The notes beneath the pieces are model-generated. The model searched no databases, was not told the DNA's origin, and worked only from the letters and a program-made list of their open reading frames with translations. From positions 248,001-312,000 of the forward strand of contig JAHCVI010000006.1 of NCBI GenBank assembly GCA_019096155.1: DNA of 64,000 nt, given 5' to 3'. A program made the position numbers and the translations under genes. Source of the stretch: Staphylotrichum longicolle. Lineage: Eukaryota > Ascomycota > Sordariomycetes > Sordariales > Chaetomiaceae. Below are positions 12,794-23,842 of the stretch, one piece after another (positions within the stretch are counted from its first letter, which is position 1; the number at the start of each line of letters is the position of its first letter).

Positions 12794-14736
12794 GGATATG
12801 GAGGAGGAGGAGGAGCAGGGATGGGGTGGGGATGTATGGCCGCGGCACGGCGGGGGTTACGGCGGCGACCGCGGGGGGACGGCAGGGATGGGGTTCGGTG
12901 GGGGATTGGGGAGGAGGATGAGGAAGAGGTGGAGGAGGTCGAGGCGTTCAGCCCGATTGTGAAGGGGCCCGGGAAATTGTGGAGGAGAAGATTTATGAGG
13001 AGGGGGGAGGAGGAGGAGGAGGGGCAAGGCGGGTTGCAGCCTGCTGCTGCTATTACGCCGGCGGGGTGAGGTTGTCTTTCCGATTTGAGGTGGTGAGCCA
13101 GGCCCTGGAGAAATATGGTTTGGCTTTGCGTTTGTGGGCGGGTGAGGGGATGGGTAGAGTGTGCGAGGGGCAGGGTCGAGCATTGAGCCGGCGGAAGCGG
13201 AAAAGTCGAAGCCAAAAAACCCTGGTGAAATATGGTTTGGTCTTTGTGGTGAGGGATGGATAAGAAGGGGATGTGCTGGCTTGTGTACTACAGAGATGTT
13301 TTCTTGTTTCTGATTTTGTTTTCCTTTGTCCCTTCATTTTGTCTTTTCTGTTCGCTGTACATTGTATTGATTAGGATACCACTTGAATGGCCGTGGTCGG
13401 GCCAAGTTTATCTGTTTTTCTTTCTGTTTGTTTGAGTTAGGGATAGGTAGAAGACGGAGGGGCATGTGATGTAGCGACGGGGGAGGGGAAGAGTAATCAT
13501 GAATGAACATGGCGTTGCTTTGGACATTGAGTTTCTTTGGCGCTGGGTTGAGAGCGGGAAACAAGCTGACTGTTTGTCTCTTCCTTCGGGACTGCGCGTA
13601 AGGTAACATGATGGGTTGTTCAGATCTGTTGAGCTCTGCAGCAGCTGATGATGTGTGTAGCAGGGGCCAGGTCAGAACAAAGGGGTGTAGGGCATTGCGA
13701 GGAGAGGTATCGGCACATAAGACGCTCCGAATATCGCCGACGGCTGGGTGTCTACTCGGTCGTGTTGTATTGCGCGACTAAGGGCGCTGATGTCGTCTGG
13801 CTGGATACAGGCGTGCCTGCTCCGATCAACGGAAGATTTGGTCCTTCGCAACGACTGTCACTGCTCAGTACCATCTCCAGGGCTGACCCTGGACTAGACT
13901 CGCCCAATCTGGGCGTGAGTCGTCTTGTCAAGTCTATTTTAAGGGAATGCCCCCCCCGTTACAATAAAGGGAAGGAAGCCACACGCAGGTGCTCGGTATC
14001 ACGCACGAGCGCCGCGCCGATGTTCAGCTGCAGGTGATGCCGACGCCAGACCAATCAACACCGAGCTCCCACCCCCCTCCCCCATCGTCCCATCTGCCGC
14101 ATCTCACCCTCCCCTTCCCCAAGCCCACAAGCCCGGATGCCCTTTACAGTCCTAATATGCGGGGTTTGTCCCGTCCCTGGCCTGGGGTGTAAGCGAGGCA
14201 AGCCACACTCGGTAGTGCCCTCGGTCTCGGAGCCTTCTCCGTTGTTCGAGGGCGGCCCCTTAATCTCTGTAGATTGACCTACTACCGGTAGGGCAGCAGG
14301 GCGGCTTAGCTGCAGCAGCGGAACCTGGTTTTTTTTTTGCCTGTCAGTCATTTGTGCATGTATTCCTACAACGGAGGTTCATCGAAACGGTTTGAGTTGT
14401 GATTTATGACTGCAACTGGAAAAGGGGTTTCAAGGGCTCACATCGCAGATTTCAAAGGGCAGTTCGCTCCAGTACACACCTAGTCGACTGGCGGCTCCGT
14501 GTTACATTTCACAGAGATTTTGGGTCCGAGGTCGGGTCAGGAGGCACGCGCACGACGTTCGGGTCATCGTTGTGGTGCCATGCAGTAGCCTCCCGCTGCC
14601 CAATATTGAGTCTTGGCCTCTTGCTGGTGCAACCTTCAACCCCAGACACACACGGCACGTATCCCGACCGCATGCATGTATGTGCACACAGACCTCCCCA
14701 CGCCCCGGCTTCTGCTGCTTGCTCCTGCCCATCCCG
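12794..14736. other. kinase 3' flank and intergenic region
   Basis: The first 270 bp (to about 13069) may be the real C-terminal coding end of the kinase in another frame, because an acidic Glu-rich reading (EEDEEEVEEVEAFSP) is open there. From 13070 to 14736 no gene is recognised. A run of eight C/T-rich imperfect repeats around 14070-14130 is low complexity only. Confidence 0.4.
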
Positions 14737-15063
14737 ATGGCGCCCACACAACGGCCTCGCTTAGAGTCCATGCCCGAGTCCGTCTCCGAGCCCGTCGCCG
14801 AGGCAGACTTCGGTCCCGGAGTCGCCCAGCATCGGGGCCTCTGGAGGTGCGCCACGCTCCACTACTTCAAGAACAAGACCGCGGCAGCCAGCATGAAAAG
14901 CGCACTATGGCCCGCTGTGGCTTTCAGACTACCCCTGATCGAGGGCAAACAACATGAGAGGCCCATCGAGACGTACAAACCTCGGGCACCATCGGTCTCG
15001 ACAGTAAACTCCCAAGGCTCGCTTATCGAACACACCTTGTTTAGCGTCGACGGAGTCGGATGA
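14737..15063 (+). CDS. hypothetical 108-residue ORF, weak
   Basis: An open frame from ATG at 14737 (MAPTQRPRLESMPESVSEP) to a stop at 15061-15063. No family is recognised. It has moderately GC-rich third positions in its first half but ends only 140 bp before the laccase start codon, so it could be part of the laccase promoter region. No introns or membrane segments are evident. Listed as a possibility only. Confidence 0.2.
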   Translation: MAPTQRPRLESMPESVSEPVAEADFGPGVAQHRGLWRCATLHYFKNKTAAASMKSALWPAVAFRLPLIEGKQHERPIETYKPRAPSVSTVNSQGSLIEHTLFSVDGVG

Positions 15064-15202
15064 AAGTTGGTTGGAGGAGGTGGGTGTTGAGGACTTATAT
15101 CAAGAGTGTGTTGGTCTCTTGAGTGTTCTCGACGGTTTCCACGCTGCCACGTTCATCAGTTTCCGCAAAGCCTTCTAGTACTCTTGATTTTCAACTCTCA
15201 AC

Positions 15203-17459
15203 ATGTTTCACGCGGTCAGGACGCTGATGCTGCGGTGCGTGATCCTATGGGGGCTGCTCGTGTCCACTGCGGTTCTGGCAGCACCGCAGGTCCCCCATGA
15301 GCTGCAGCGGAGACAGACGTGCAACACCGCGACCAACAGGCAGTGCTGGACCACCAGCCCGGCTTTCAATATCAACACCGACTTTGAGGTGTCGACGCCC
15401 AGCACGGGTGTCACGAGAACGGTAAGCACCTTAGGTTAACCTTGTCTGCTCAGGGGTAGGGCTGATGGATGCAGTACACGTTCACGCTCACCGAGGTCAA
15501 CAACTGGGTTGGCGGCGATGGTGCCCAGAAGGTCAAGGCGATGCTTGTCAACGGTCAGTGTCTTGCTTTGCAGAGTGTCATTGCTTGGTTTCGTTGCTGA
15601 CAAGAGTTGCAGGCCAGTTTCCAGGTATGGCGTCAACCAATTGACACTCGAGAGAGACATATTTTAACATGCAGTTCTCTCAAGGCCCCACGGTCACTGC
15701 AAGTAAGCAAAGCCCTAGTCCTCAGGCTCTCTCAGATTCAAAGGTTGACACGCATCTCAGACTGGGGAGACAGGATCAACATCACGCTGGTCAACAACTT
15801 GTCTAGCAACGGGTACATACCTAGTCCCCTTCGACACATACCATACGCATGGCTAACAATACAGCTCTTCGATTCACTTCCACGGTATCCATCAGAAGAA
15901 CACAAACAACATGGACGGCGCGAGTGGTGTCACGGAGTGTCCCGTCGCCCCGGGCAAGTCCAAGACGTACTCGTTCTACGCCACCCAGTATGGCACGGCC
16001 TGGTACGTCTGGCATGAAGCACAGTGTTGTCCCTCATACTGACGACTGGACAGGTACCACTCGCACTTCTCGTCGCAGTACGGCAACGGCGTGCTTGGCC
16101 CCGTCGTGGTCAACGGGCCGGCCTCTTCCAACTACGACATCGACCTCGGCCCGCTCATGATCTCGGACTGGTACTACGGCTCGGTCAACCAGATCGCCCT
16201 GCGGGTCAACAACCCCAACAACCCGTACATCCCCGGGTTCCCCGGCTCGCCTCCGCCCAGCGACAACGTCCTGTTCAACGGCAAAAACAAGCGGGCCAAC
16301 GGCGCCTCGGGCAGCTACCTCCGCCTCACCTTCACTCCCGGCAAGAAGCACCTGCTGCGGCTGATCAACGGCTCGGTGCAGAACGCCTACACCGTGACCC
16401 TCGTGGGCCACTCCTTCACCATCATCGCCACCGACATGGTGCCCATCACGCCCGTGACCGTCACCAGCCTCTACGTGGGCGTCGGCCAGCGCTACGACGT
16501 CATCGTCAACGCCAACCAGCCCGTCGCCAACTACTGGTTCAACACGACCTTCTCGCAAGGGTGCGGCCAGTCCGCCAACGCGCGCCCGGCCGCCATCATC
16601 TCGTACACGGGCGCCTCCACCACGGCCAACCCGACCAACCCGGGCACCGCGCCGCCCAACTACCGCTGCCAGGACGACCTGACGTACGCGCCCGTCCTCG
16701 CGCGCACGGCGCCCGTCTCGTCCTTCTCCCCCAACCCGGCCAACACGCTCACGACCAACCTGCAGATCAACCAGGCCATCGCGCGCGTCTTCTGGCCCGT
16801 CGACGGCACCCCCGTGCGCGTCAACTGGAACAACCCGACGCTCGAGTACGTCAAGAACGGCAACACGGCCGCGCTCCCCGCCGACACAAACGTCATCTCG
16901 GTGCCCACGGGCGGTGTGTGGACCTTCTGGCTCATCCAGAACAACTCGTCCATCCCGCACCCGATCCACCTGCACGGCCACGACGTGCTGATCCTGGGCG
17001 CGTCGCCGGCCCTGGCGAACCCGCTCGCCCCCGGGAGCAGCCTGCGCGCGTACGACCCGGCCGTCGACGGGCCCGCGCTCAAGGGGAATAACCCGACGAG
17101 GCGGGACACGACCATGTTGCCCGCGTGGGGGTGGGTGGTGGTGGCGTTCAAGACGGGGAATCCGGGGGCGTGGTTGTTTCATTGCCATGTTGCTTGGTGA
17201 GTTTTTTTTATTTTGTACCCTTCGTCTTCTCCCCTTTTTTGTGGTCGGTTAGGGGTTGGGATGCTGTGTGACAGGTTGAACTGACGGTGTCTGTCTGTTT
17301 GTTAGGCATGTGTCGCAAGGGTTTGGGGTGCAGTTCCTCGAGCAGCTGACGAGCATCCCGACGACGATGGACCTGAACGAGCTGACGGCCAACTGCAACA
17401 ACTGGGACGCGTATTACCCGGCGAACGCGCCGTTTGTGCAGGACGATTCGGGGATTTGA
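15203..17459 (+). CDS. secreted laccase (multicopper oxidase)
   Basis: Extracellular laccase that oxidises phenols with reduction of oxygen to water. Eight exons: 15203-15421, 15475-15553, 15613-15624, 15685-15702, 15761-15812, 15865-16002, 16054-17196 and 17306-17459, giving 604 residues with no frame problem. A signal peptide (hydrophobic core CVILWGLLVSTAVLA) is followed by a dibasic site (LQRR). All four copper motifs are present: HFHG, HSHFS, HPIHLHGHD and HCHVAWH. The residue ten positions after the type-1 Cys is Phe (HCHVAWHVSQGF), the class-3 state linked in the family to higher redox potential. The protein stops at DSGI, matching the mature C-terminus (DSG-hydrophobic) of ascomycete laccases, with no propeptide beyond it. 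A TATA-like TTATATC lies about 110 bp upstream of the start. Confidence 0.93.
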
Positions 17460-18228
17460 TTCGGTCGTCTCAGGGCAAGTAAGCTAGGAGTTAGAGTTGA
17501 TGGAAGGGTGGTAACAATTCCGTCTTGACAGGATCAGGTGTTGATGGTCCTGATTGAGAGACATTGGGGGTTTCAGTCTTCTCACAGGTTTAACGATAAA
17601 TTGACGGGGGATATCATTTGGAAGCAACAGAAACTTGAAGGCACTGGGAGTTTTAGCTCAGTCTGCGCGAGGAATATACGTGCCTCAGCCATAGTCATTC
17701 CTGAAATACACGTGTGTCGCCAGCACCTGTTCGAGCTTGTTGGCGTTTGGTTTGTCGTAAGTTTCACCGACACCGATCGTGGTGGAAGTTGACATTGTGC
17801 GCTGTCAACGAGCCGCACCGCTCTAATAGGAACCCTCTGTCTTGTGTAGTCGTCAACAAGCCGAGAGTTCATGGCGCACAAATGGTGTTTCATGGGTGTA
17901 GAGACAGATTGTGGCTTGGATGGTGGTGCTCGCATCTCATAGGTCGGCGGATCCCCTATTCTGCCAAAACCGGGAACCTGACTTATACCCATGACGTCGC
18001 ATTCGCCACCCTCACGCAACCGCCACACCTCTTACATACCTGCTTGGAGGACTTGCATCATAGGTTGGACTGATGATAAAGTGGGATTGATCGCCCTCAG
18101 TACCAAAGATCTAGAACCTACCTGTATTCTACTACCTCTTAGTCTAAGCCCACAGCTAGCGCAACGTGCAACTGTAACGCCCACCTCAACAACTTCGATC
18201 AATCATACAAACCAGCACACATCACACA
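17460..18228. other. intergenic region after the laccase gene
   Basis: No gene is recognised. It holds the laccase 3' UTR and the promoter of the next gene, including a TGACGTCG half-palindrome near 17991. Open frames are short and lack codon bias. Confidence 0.4.
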
Positions 18229-18799
18229 ATGGAGTGGGCCAAGAACCAGTACAACAAGCAATACGACGCCTGGGTCCCCTGGCTCGAGGACATCTACCTG
18301 CGCTACTTTACACGGGACAACAAGGCGAGCTACACAACCCGAGGTGAGCCCCCCCTACCCCTTTTCCTCGGATTCCATACCCACACCCCGACTCCCAATC
18401 AGCAATGAGCAATACATATTGACCCTCTGCCCACCCAAAACAGAAAACCTCAACAAGACCAAAATCACCGGCGTCCAGCCCGTCTCCACCCTCCAAGACG
18501 ACCTGCACAACCTCGTGGCCAACCAGGTCGGCCAGGACGGCCTGGGCGCCCCCGCGGGGAGCCTCGCGTCGCGCGAGGGCATCAACCGCGTCGAGCGCAA
18601 TGGCAAGGACGACAAGGGCGCGTACGTGCCCAACCTCGAGGGCGCCGGCGGCGCGGGGCAGGCGGTGGCCGGGGCGGGCAACGCCGTCGTCGGTGGCGTC
18701 GTGGAGGGGGCAAGGCGGCCGGTGGCGCGGTCGGGGGGTTGTTGGGTGGGTTTGGGAAGGGGAAGGGGAAGGAGTAAGGTTTTCGTTTTGGAGGATTGA
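18229..18799 (+). CDS. small conserved fungal protein, one-base deletion near its end
   Basis: Starts MEWAKNQYNKQYDAWVPWLE, in exon 1 (18229-18343), followed by a 100-bp intron (18344-18443) and exon 2 beginning ENLNKTKITGVQPVSTLQDD. I recognise this as a family of small, conserved, uncharacterised proteins of filamentous ascomycetes. The middle is charged and soluble; the end is Gly/Ala-rich. As written the frame runs to a stop at 18799 with an Arg-rich tail. Adding one A at about 18712 (GGGGGCAAGG) would instead give a Gly-rich tail ending at a TAA at 18775-18777, a total of 149 residues, which fits the composition of the preceding segment better. A sequencing deletion is therefore likely. 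Function unknown. Confidence 0.65.
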
Positions 18800-20838
18800 G
18801 AGTATGACTTTGGGGTTGGGCAATAGGGGAAGTGTGTGTGTGAGAGAGGAGAGAGATGCTGCGATACCCCATTCGTTGAGATTGAACGCTGTTTGCGATA
18901 TATTTTGTTTTCTAGGTCTCGAACGTTATCTTAATTCATTCAATCAATGAGGAGCGCCTCCATGAGAATCGATCTAACTATCATTGTCTACCTCACTCTG
19001 TCAAGCGTAGTCGCTTCACTCAAGTCCCACATTACAGTTTCTGTCGAGGGGCGGCAGTAGAATCCCCAATGCCCGTAAGATAAGCCAGCGACTTAGTGAT
19101 ATAGCGTGTCCGGAAGCCTTCAGTGTACTCGCCGACCTCACACACAAGTTCGTTCCCTTGCGTTCTACTGCCTCCTCTTCCTCCCACAAGATCAAAGCGA
19201 AAGGGCTCTGGGATTAACTTCCATCAGTTGCCTTGCATCCCGTATCCCGCGAACAAGGGATAGCATGAATTTTTGGAGAATCACGATTTCGCCCGACAGC
19301 AGATCCTCCCCGTAGGCGTCGCCTCAGCACGGGCAGGGCGTGGAAGTCGAGGAGGTCCTCGCCATTCACGTTATGGTAGGGCGGCACGGACAATGAAGGG
19401 TCGAGACTGTAGGGGACGGCGATGGGGAGGTAAATCTCCAGGACGCATGGGCTGTCGGCATCGATCTTGAGCTTGCTAGGGCAGAGGAGTTGGATAGGTT
19501 GGAGGGCCATGCTGGAAAGTGGTGACGGGAAGAGCAGGTCTTGTCATGTCAAACGAGAAAGCTTGAATTGTTGCTTGTCTCGACAGGATACGACCAAGGA
19601 GGAGTTGCTTGTCTCCCTCTGCCTCTTTTACACCCATGCTACGCACCAGGAGACCTCTGCCTTCTTTCAATCCGTGCTACACCAAGCCTCAGGGCAGCAG
19701 GGGCTCAGAACATCTATAAAACACGACATATCACAAGCTGGGGGCGGCGCCTGTCGATTCGATAGAGTCCAGTGCCACATCCGATTCCCCATACGCGGGA
19801 AGTACCACGCCAGGGTCCCAATCCCCGGGACAGGTGTAGAGAACAGCCCTGTGAACAAACCCAAGCACAACTTGCATGATCTGGGGAACGAACCCTCGAA
19901 GCTCAAGCGTGGGGCGGGGCGAGCAGGACCCGCCGATGTGAGTGATAGGGATGAAGGGGGACCAAGACCGAAAGCTCACCAAGCAGCAATACCAACTACC
20001 ATGTCATTGAGTCCACTTGAGGACCGGGGCCCGAGAAGAAGCGCGGCAGCAACCACTTCAAGCAAGTGACAACACTGCAAGTCGAAGCGATGACAATTAT
20101 CGGGCCGATAACACGCAGCGCCATGCTGGTTTTGAGGTCCTCAATGCAAGTAGTGAACCCCGGACGGCCAGAAATATACCAAACGGTTGCTCGGTGGGAC
20201 TCGACGTCGACTAACTGACGACGACTGGTGCAGTAATAAACAGTGGATGAAGGAGGGTCTTGCAGTCCTGTCACCCTGCCGGGATTTTGAGAGCCTTGAT
20301 GGTCCATGGGCTACGCATCAACTCTGTTCCGTGAAAGAGCAGTTGGCTGCTTTATCGTGGTGAGTAATCCAAGTCACAATTACAGTGGCCGTGGTCTAGG
20401 TGGTATTTTCCTGTCGTGCCGCTCACAGAATTTTATTAGCAAGTTGAGACTTCCAGTTCCAATTTTATGCAACTCGGTGAAAGAAAGAAGGGACTTGGGG
20501 GATCTTCAACACCCCAGTCGCAGCTCCAAGGTGTCGGGCCAGAACGTGGCTTCCAATTGCCTGCCGCGCACTTTAGCGCAGTTCTCGCCCACAAACCCCT
20601 GCGAACGTGCTGAAACCCCTGCGCATTGGCCGCGTTGACTGCAGAACATCCGACCGGCTCGTACCACCACCTTTGCAACTTTGCAGCTTCCCTTTGTCCA
20701 TCTCTCGCTCTTTCTGCAGTCGCTCCTTTTTGGTTTTTTTTCTTGGTGATACTTCTACGGTGCATCTTCACCGGCCACTTTCCAACCCACGCATCGCGAC
20801 TCAACAGATCCAGACAGCAGAGAACCGAAAACGGAACC
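18800..20838. other. 2-kb intergenic region with weak minus-strand coding signals
   Basis: No recognised gene. Two minus-strand frames look partly coding. One is listed separately at 19214-19510. The other is a 42-residue frame (19996-20124) starting MALRVIGPIIVIASTCSVV, which resembles a signal or membrane anchor. It is followed by further open minus-strand frames down to about 19730. No consistent exon chain could be built. From 20640 to 20838 the plus strand is the pyrimidine-rich leader of the sulfhydryl oxidase gene. Confidence 0.3.
19214..19510 (-). CDS. hypothetical 98-residue minus-strand ORF
   Basis: Starts MALQPIQLLCPSKLKIDADS. The first 60 codons have strongly GC-ending third positions (ATC, CTC, AAG, GAC, GTC), like the real genes around it, while the last 30 do not. 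This suggests a true exon whose 3' boundary lies before the stop, or a decayed gene. No domain is recognised. It may belong with the other minus-strand frames at 19730-20124. Confidence 0.3.
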   Translation of the reverse strand: MALQPIQLLCPSKLKIDADSPCVLEIYLPIAVPYSLDPSLSVPPYHNVNGEDLLDFHALPVLRRRLRGGSAVGRNRDSPKIHAIPCSRDTGCKATDGS

Positions 20839-21653
20839 ATGGCGCGGCGACAGCACCTGACGCTGACCCTGATGGCCGTCCTGGTCTTCCTTGGCCTGAC
20901 ATACATGATGTCGACCGGCGGTTCAACCAGCGAACACAGCCCCATGCGCATCCCCGATGAGGGCTACAGCCGCAAGGACCATACCAGCAGCAGCAGCGGG
21001 AGCGGCAGCAGCAGCAGCTCTACCACAACCACCACTTCTACCAGCAGCGGAAGCAACCCCGCCGCGGGCATTTCGGAGAGCATCCTGAAAGGCGGCTCGA
21101 TTGCCCCGAAGCTGGAAAACGCAACCGCAAAGTACGCACCTCAACCACCCCACCCCTTCCGCTCCAACTAACCCCCCACGCTCCGCACAGAGCCGAACTC
21201 GGCCGCGCGTCCTGGAAGCTCTTCCACACGATGATGGCGCGCTTCCCCGAGGAGCCGACGGCCGACGACAGCCTCGCGCTCAAGACGTACATCCAGCTCT
21301 TCGCGCGGCTGTACCCGTGCGGCGACTGCGCGTCCCACTTCCAGAAGCTGCTCGGCAAGTACCCGCCGCAGACGAGCAGCCGCAACGCCGCGGCCGGCTG
21401 GGCCTGCTTCGTGCACAACGAGGTCAACAAGCGGCTCCGCAAGGAGCAGTTTGACTGCAACAAGATTGGGGACTTTTATGACTGCGGCTGTGGCGAGGAG
21501 GGGAAGGAGGGCAAGGATGGGAAGGAGAAGGGGAAGGGGAAGGCGGAGGCGCATGGGGGTGGTGAGGAGGCGGGCAAGAAGAAGGGGGAGGAGCTGAAGG
21601 GACGGGAGGGAGTGACGGTGGAGAAGGAGGAGGGGTTGACGAGGGGCGGTTGA
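20839..21653 (+). CDS. ERV2: Erv2-type FAD-linked sulfhydryl oxidase
   Basis: Catalyses disulfide formation in the ER with FAD and oxygen. Two exons, 20839-21131 and 21191-21653, give 251 residues. An N-terminal hydrophobic segment (LTLTLMAVLVFLGLTYMM) acts as signal anchor, followed by a Ser/Thr-rich linker (about residues 45-75). The ERV/ALR fold follows: WKLFHTMMARFP, the redox-active YPCGDCASHF and the FAD-binding HNEVNKRL. The shuttle cysteines are in FDCNKIGDFYDCGC. After them the protein has a Lys/Glu/Gly-rich charged tail of about 65 residues, longer than in yeast Erv2 and encoded by the G-rich 3' end. The luminal CxC-type pair at the end of the fold fits Erv2 rather than mitochondrial Erv1. 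Confidence 0.9.
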
Positions 21654-22228
21654 AGAGGGGTTAAGTCTGAGAGAGGTGTTTTAAGGCGTTTGGCTAGATT
21701 CCGGCTTGCATAACGTTATTGGTTTATCTGGGGTGTTTCGCACTGAAGAAGAGGAGGCAAGGGTTCATTGCTGTTTGCGTACAAGAGCAGGGAGCTATGC
21801 CCATGTTTGTGTGGCTTGATACGAGGATATGGCGAGTGCCGTGGCTGTTTATACTGGGAGGTGTGTTTGACACCTTGTTCGAAGCATATAATCTATAGAA
21901 GAACAAATCGTTGCCTCCATTTGGTTGATTAACCCTCTGTCTGCGTCGCCGATAAGCATCTGGGGATGGGACGATAAGCAGCAGCTGGGTTGTGATAAGA
22001 TAAGCTGGTGCGGCATCAGCTGCTCACGTGACGCGCCTCAGCCTGGCAAGGCGCACGCGTGTCGGAGCTGCCTTGAGCTGGAGCTCCAACTCCAAGCTCG
22101 CCAAACCACGAACACCCATCATACCTGCGATTTCTCAACACTGCGACGAATTCCACTGATTTGCGAAACAACGATTCCCATCTTTCCTCGACGTAATATC
22201 TCACCAACATATACCCACCATAACGAAA
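21654..22228. other. intergenic region between ERV2 and PRE3
   Basis: No gene is recognised. It holds a CACGTG element near 22024 and the short leader of the proteasome gene. Confidence 0.4.
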
Positions 22229-23219
22229 ATGGAATTCGGCACTTCAGGCTCGCTGAGGGAAGGCAAGTGGTGGCACCCCGGCGCCGTTGCTCCACCTGCG
22301 GTGCGCCTTGTTTACTGACTGTTGGGTGCTGCAGATGGCATCCATCTTGACATGGACCGGTTGAAGAAGGGGGAGGTTAAGTACGTTCTCCTCAGTCCTG
22401 CACTGCGTCCTGTCACGGCAATGCTAACAAACCGCCCCCCAGCTTGGGTACCTCGATGTAAGCCCGACCGTCCCCTGCGCCCGGTAACACACACGCCGAA
22501 CGATGCCCCCCTAACGAACGAGCGAACAGTATGGCAGTGACATTCAAAGACGGCGTTATCCTCGGGGCCGACTCGCGCACAACAACGGGCGCCTACATTG
22601 CGAACCGCGTAACCGACAAGCTGACACAGGTGCACGACACCATCTGGTGCTGCCGCTCTGGGTCCGCCGCCGACACACAAGCCGTTGCCGACATTGTCAA
22701 GTACCAGCTCGAGCTGTTCGCCATGATGAACGGCAAGCCGCCGACCACACAGACCGCCGGCGCCATCTTCCAGGAGATCTGCTACTCCAACAAGGATCGG
22801 TTGTCGTGAGTTTTGACGCAGCCCCCAGTTTGGAGTTTACATTGGCTAGAAAAGGGAGGACTTGGACTGACGAGCTGTGTTTGCTTTCGTTTTTTGGCAG
22901 AGCGGGTCTCATCATCGCGGGTTGGGACGAGCGGCACGGCGGGCAGGTCTACAGCATCCCACTGGGCGGGTCGCTGCACAAGCAGCCCTACAGCATCGGC
23001 GGGTCCGGGTCGACGTACATCTACGGCTACTGCGACGCCAACTGGCGCGAGGGCATGGAGGAGGCCGAGGCCGTGAGCTTCGTCAAGGAGGCGCTCAAGG
23101 AGGCCATCAAGTGGGACGGCAGCTCGGGCGGCGTCATCCGCATGGTTGTGTTGACCGCCAAGGGCGCCGACAGGCACCTGTACCTGCCGGATACAGACTA
23201 CAAGGTTCGGCATCAGTGA
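22229..23219 (+). CDS. PRE3: 20S proteasome beta1 subunit (caspase-like activity)
   Basis: N-terminal nucleophile threonine protease of the 20S core. Five exons: 22229-22262, 22335-22380, 22443-22457 (15 nt), 22530-22805 and 22901-23219, giving 229 residues. The prosegment MEFGTSGSLRE... ends at the Gly before Thr1 in NLG-TSIMAVTFKDG. The catalytic Asp is in GADSRTTTG, the catalytic Lys in NRVTDKLTQ. The pattern GGSGSTYIYGYCDANWREGM is diagnostic of beta1/PSMB6. The first intron has a GC donor with the consensus AG-GCAAGT. The 15-nt third exon carries the codon of the catalytic threonine. The reading is continuous throughout and the length fits the family. Confidence 0.95.
22263..22334 (+). 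other. GC-AG intron in the proteasome beta1 gene
   Basis: This 72-bp intron begins GCAAGT and ends TGCAG. The GC donor has the strong exon context expected of the rare GC-AG class. No GT donor nearby would restore the conserved junction between SLRE and DGIHLDMDRLKKG. Confidence 0.75.
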
Positions 23220-23801
23220 AAGGTAGGGGTCGGGCGTTGGGCGATTCTGGGTTGAGGCGCGCATGGGTCCAGGAAGTGAGCGACTGGGCGTTGTATAACA
23301 AACAAATACATTCCCCATTCGGGACATGAGCACAAGAATGAGGGCGAGCTGCCTGCGAGCAGTATGAGTGCAAACGCGCTGTGCAGGATGGTTCAGCCAG
23401 CCCAAACCACCCGTGACGCCACTGCATTGACCTGCATGGCATGCTGTAGGATATACACGGCGACGATGTTCACGGGTTCAAGAGCCGACGTCATCCCATG
23501 TGGTATAGCTGCCCCTGAGCTGCTTCAAACACTAGAATGCAACTGGAGTCCACCCGCAACACTTTTGCACGCTTCCCCTATGCCGTCATCTCAGCTTACC
23601 TCGCGACGCCGGGGCCCGCTCTCGAGCCCCTCTACCACACGATCTCCCCAGCTTGAAGTGGCCGACGGGCGTCGCCCACAACGGCGAGAGAATCCCTGAA
23701 ACGGCGGGGCCGGTGCCGCAAAACGTGGGCCGACGGTGTGACGGACGGGCGACAGACGGTGGGGTCCAAGGCGAGAGCGGGGTTTTGAGTTCTGCAGCTG
23801 G

Positions 23802-23842
23802 CTGTTGTTGTTGATGTTGTTGTTGATGTTGTCGTTGATCTT
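23802..23842. repeat. TTG/TGATGT microsatellite
   Basis: An imperfect TTG trinucleotide run, with GAT interruptions, of about 40 bp. It is simple-sequence DNA in a non-coding region. Confidence 0.7.

Noticed and set aside
16034..17188. Long minus-strand and plus-strand shadow frames across the laccase exon 7
   Set aside because: They arise from GC-ending codons of the laccase; the true frame has all copper motifs.
19467..20069. 200-codon plus-strand frame
   Set aside because: Poor codon bias and no motif; minus-strand frames in the same place look more coding.
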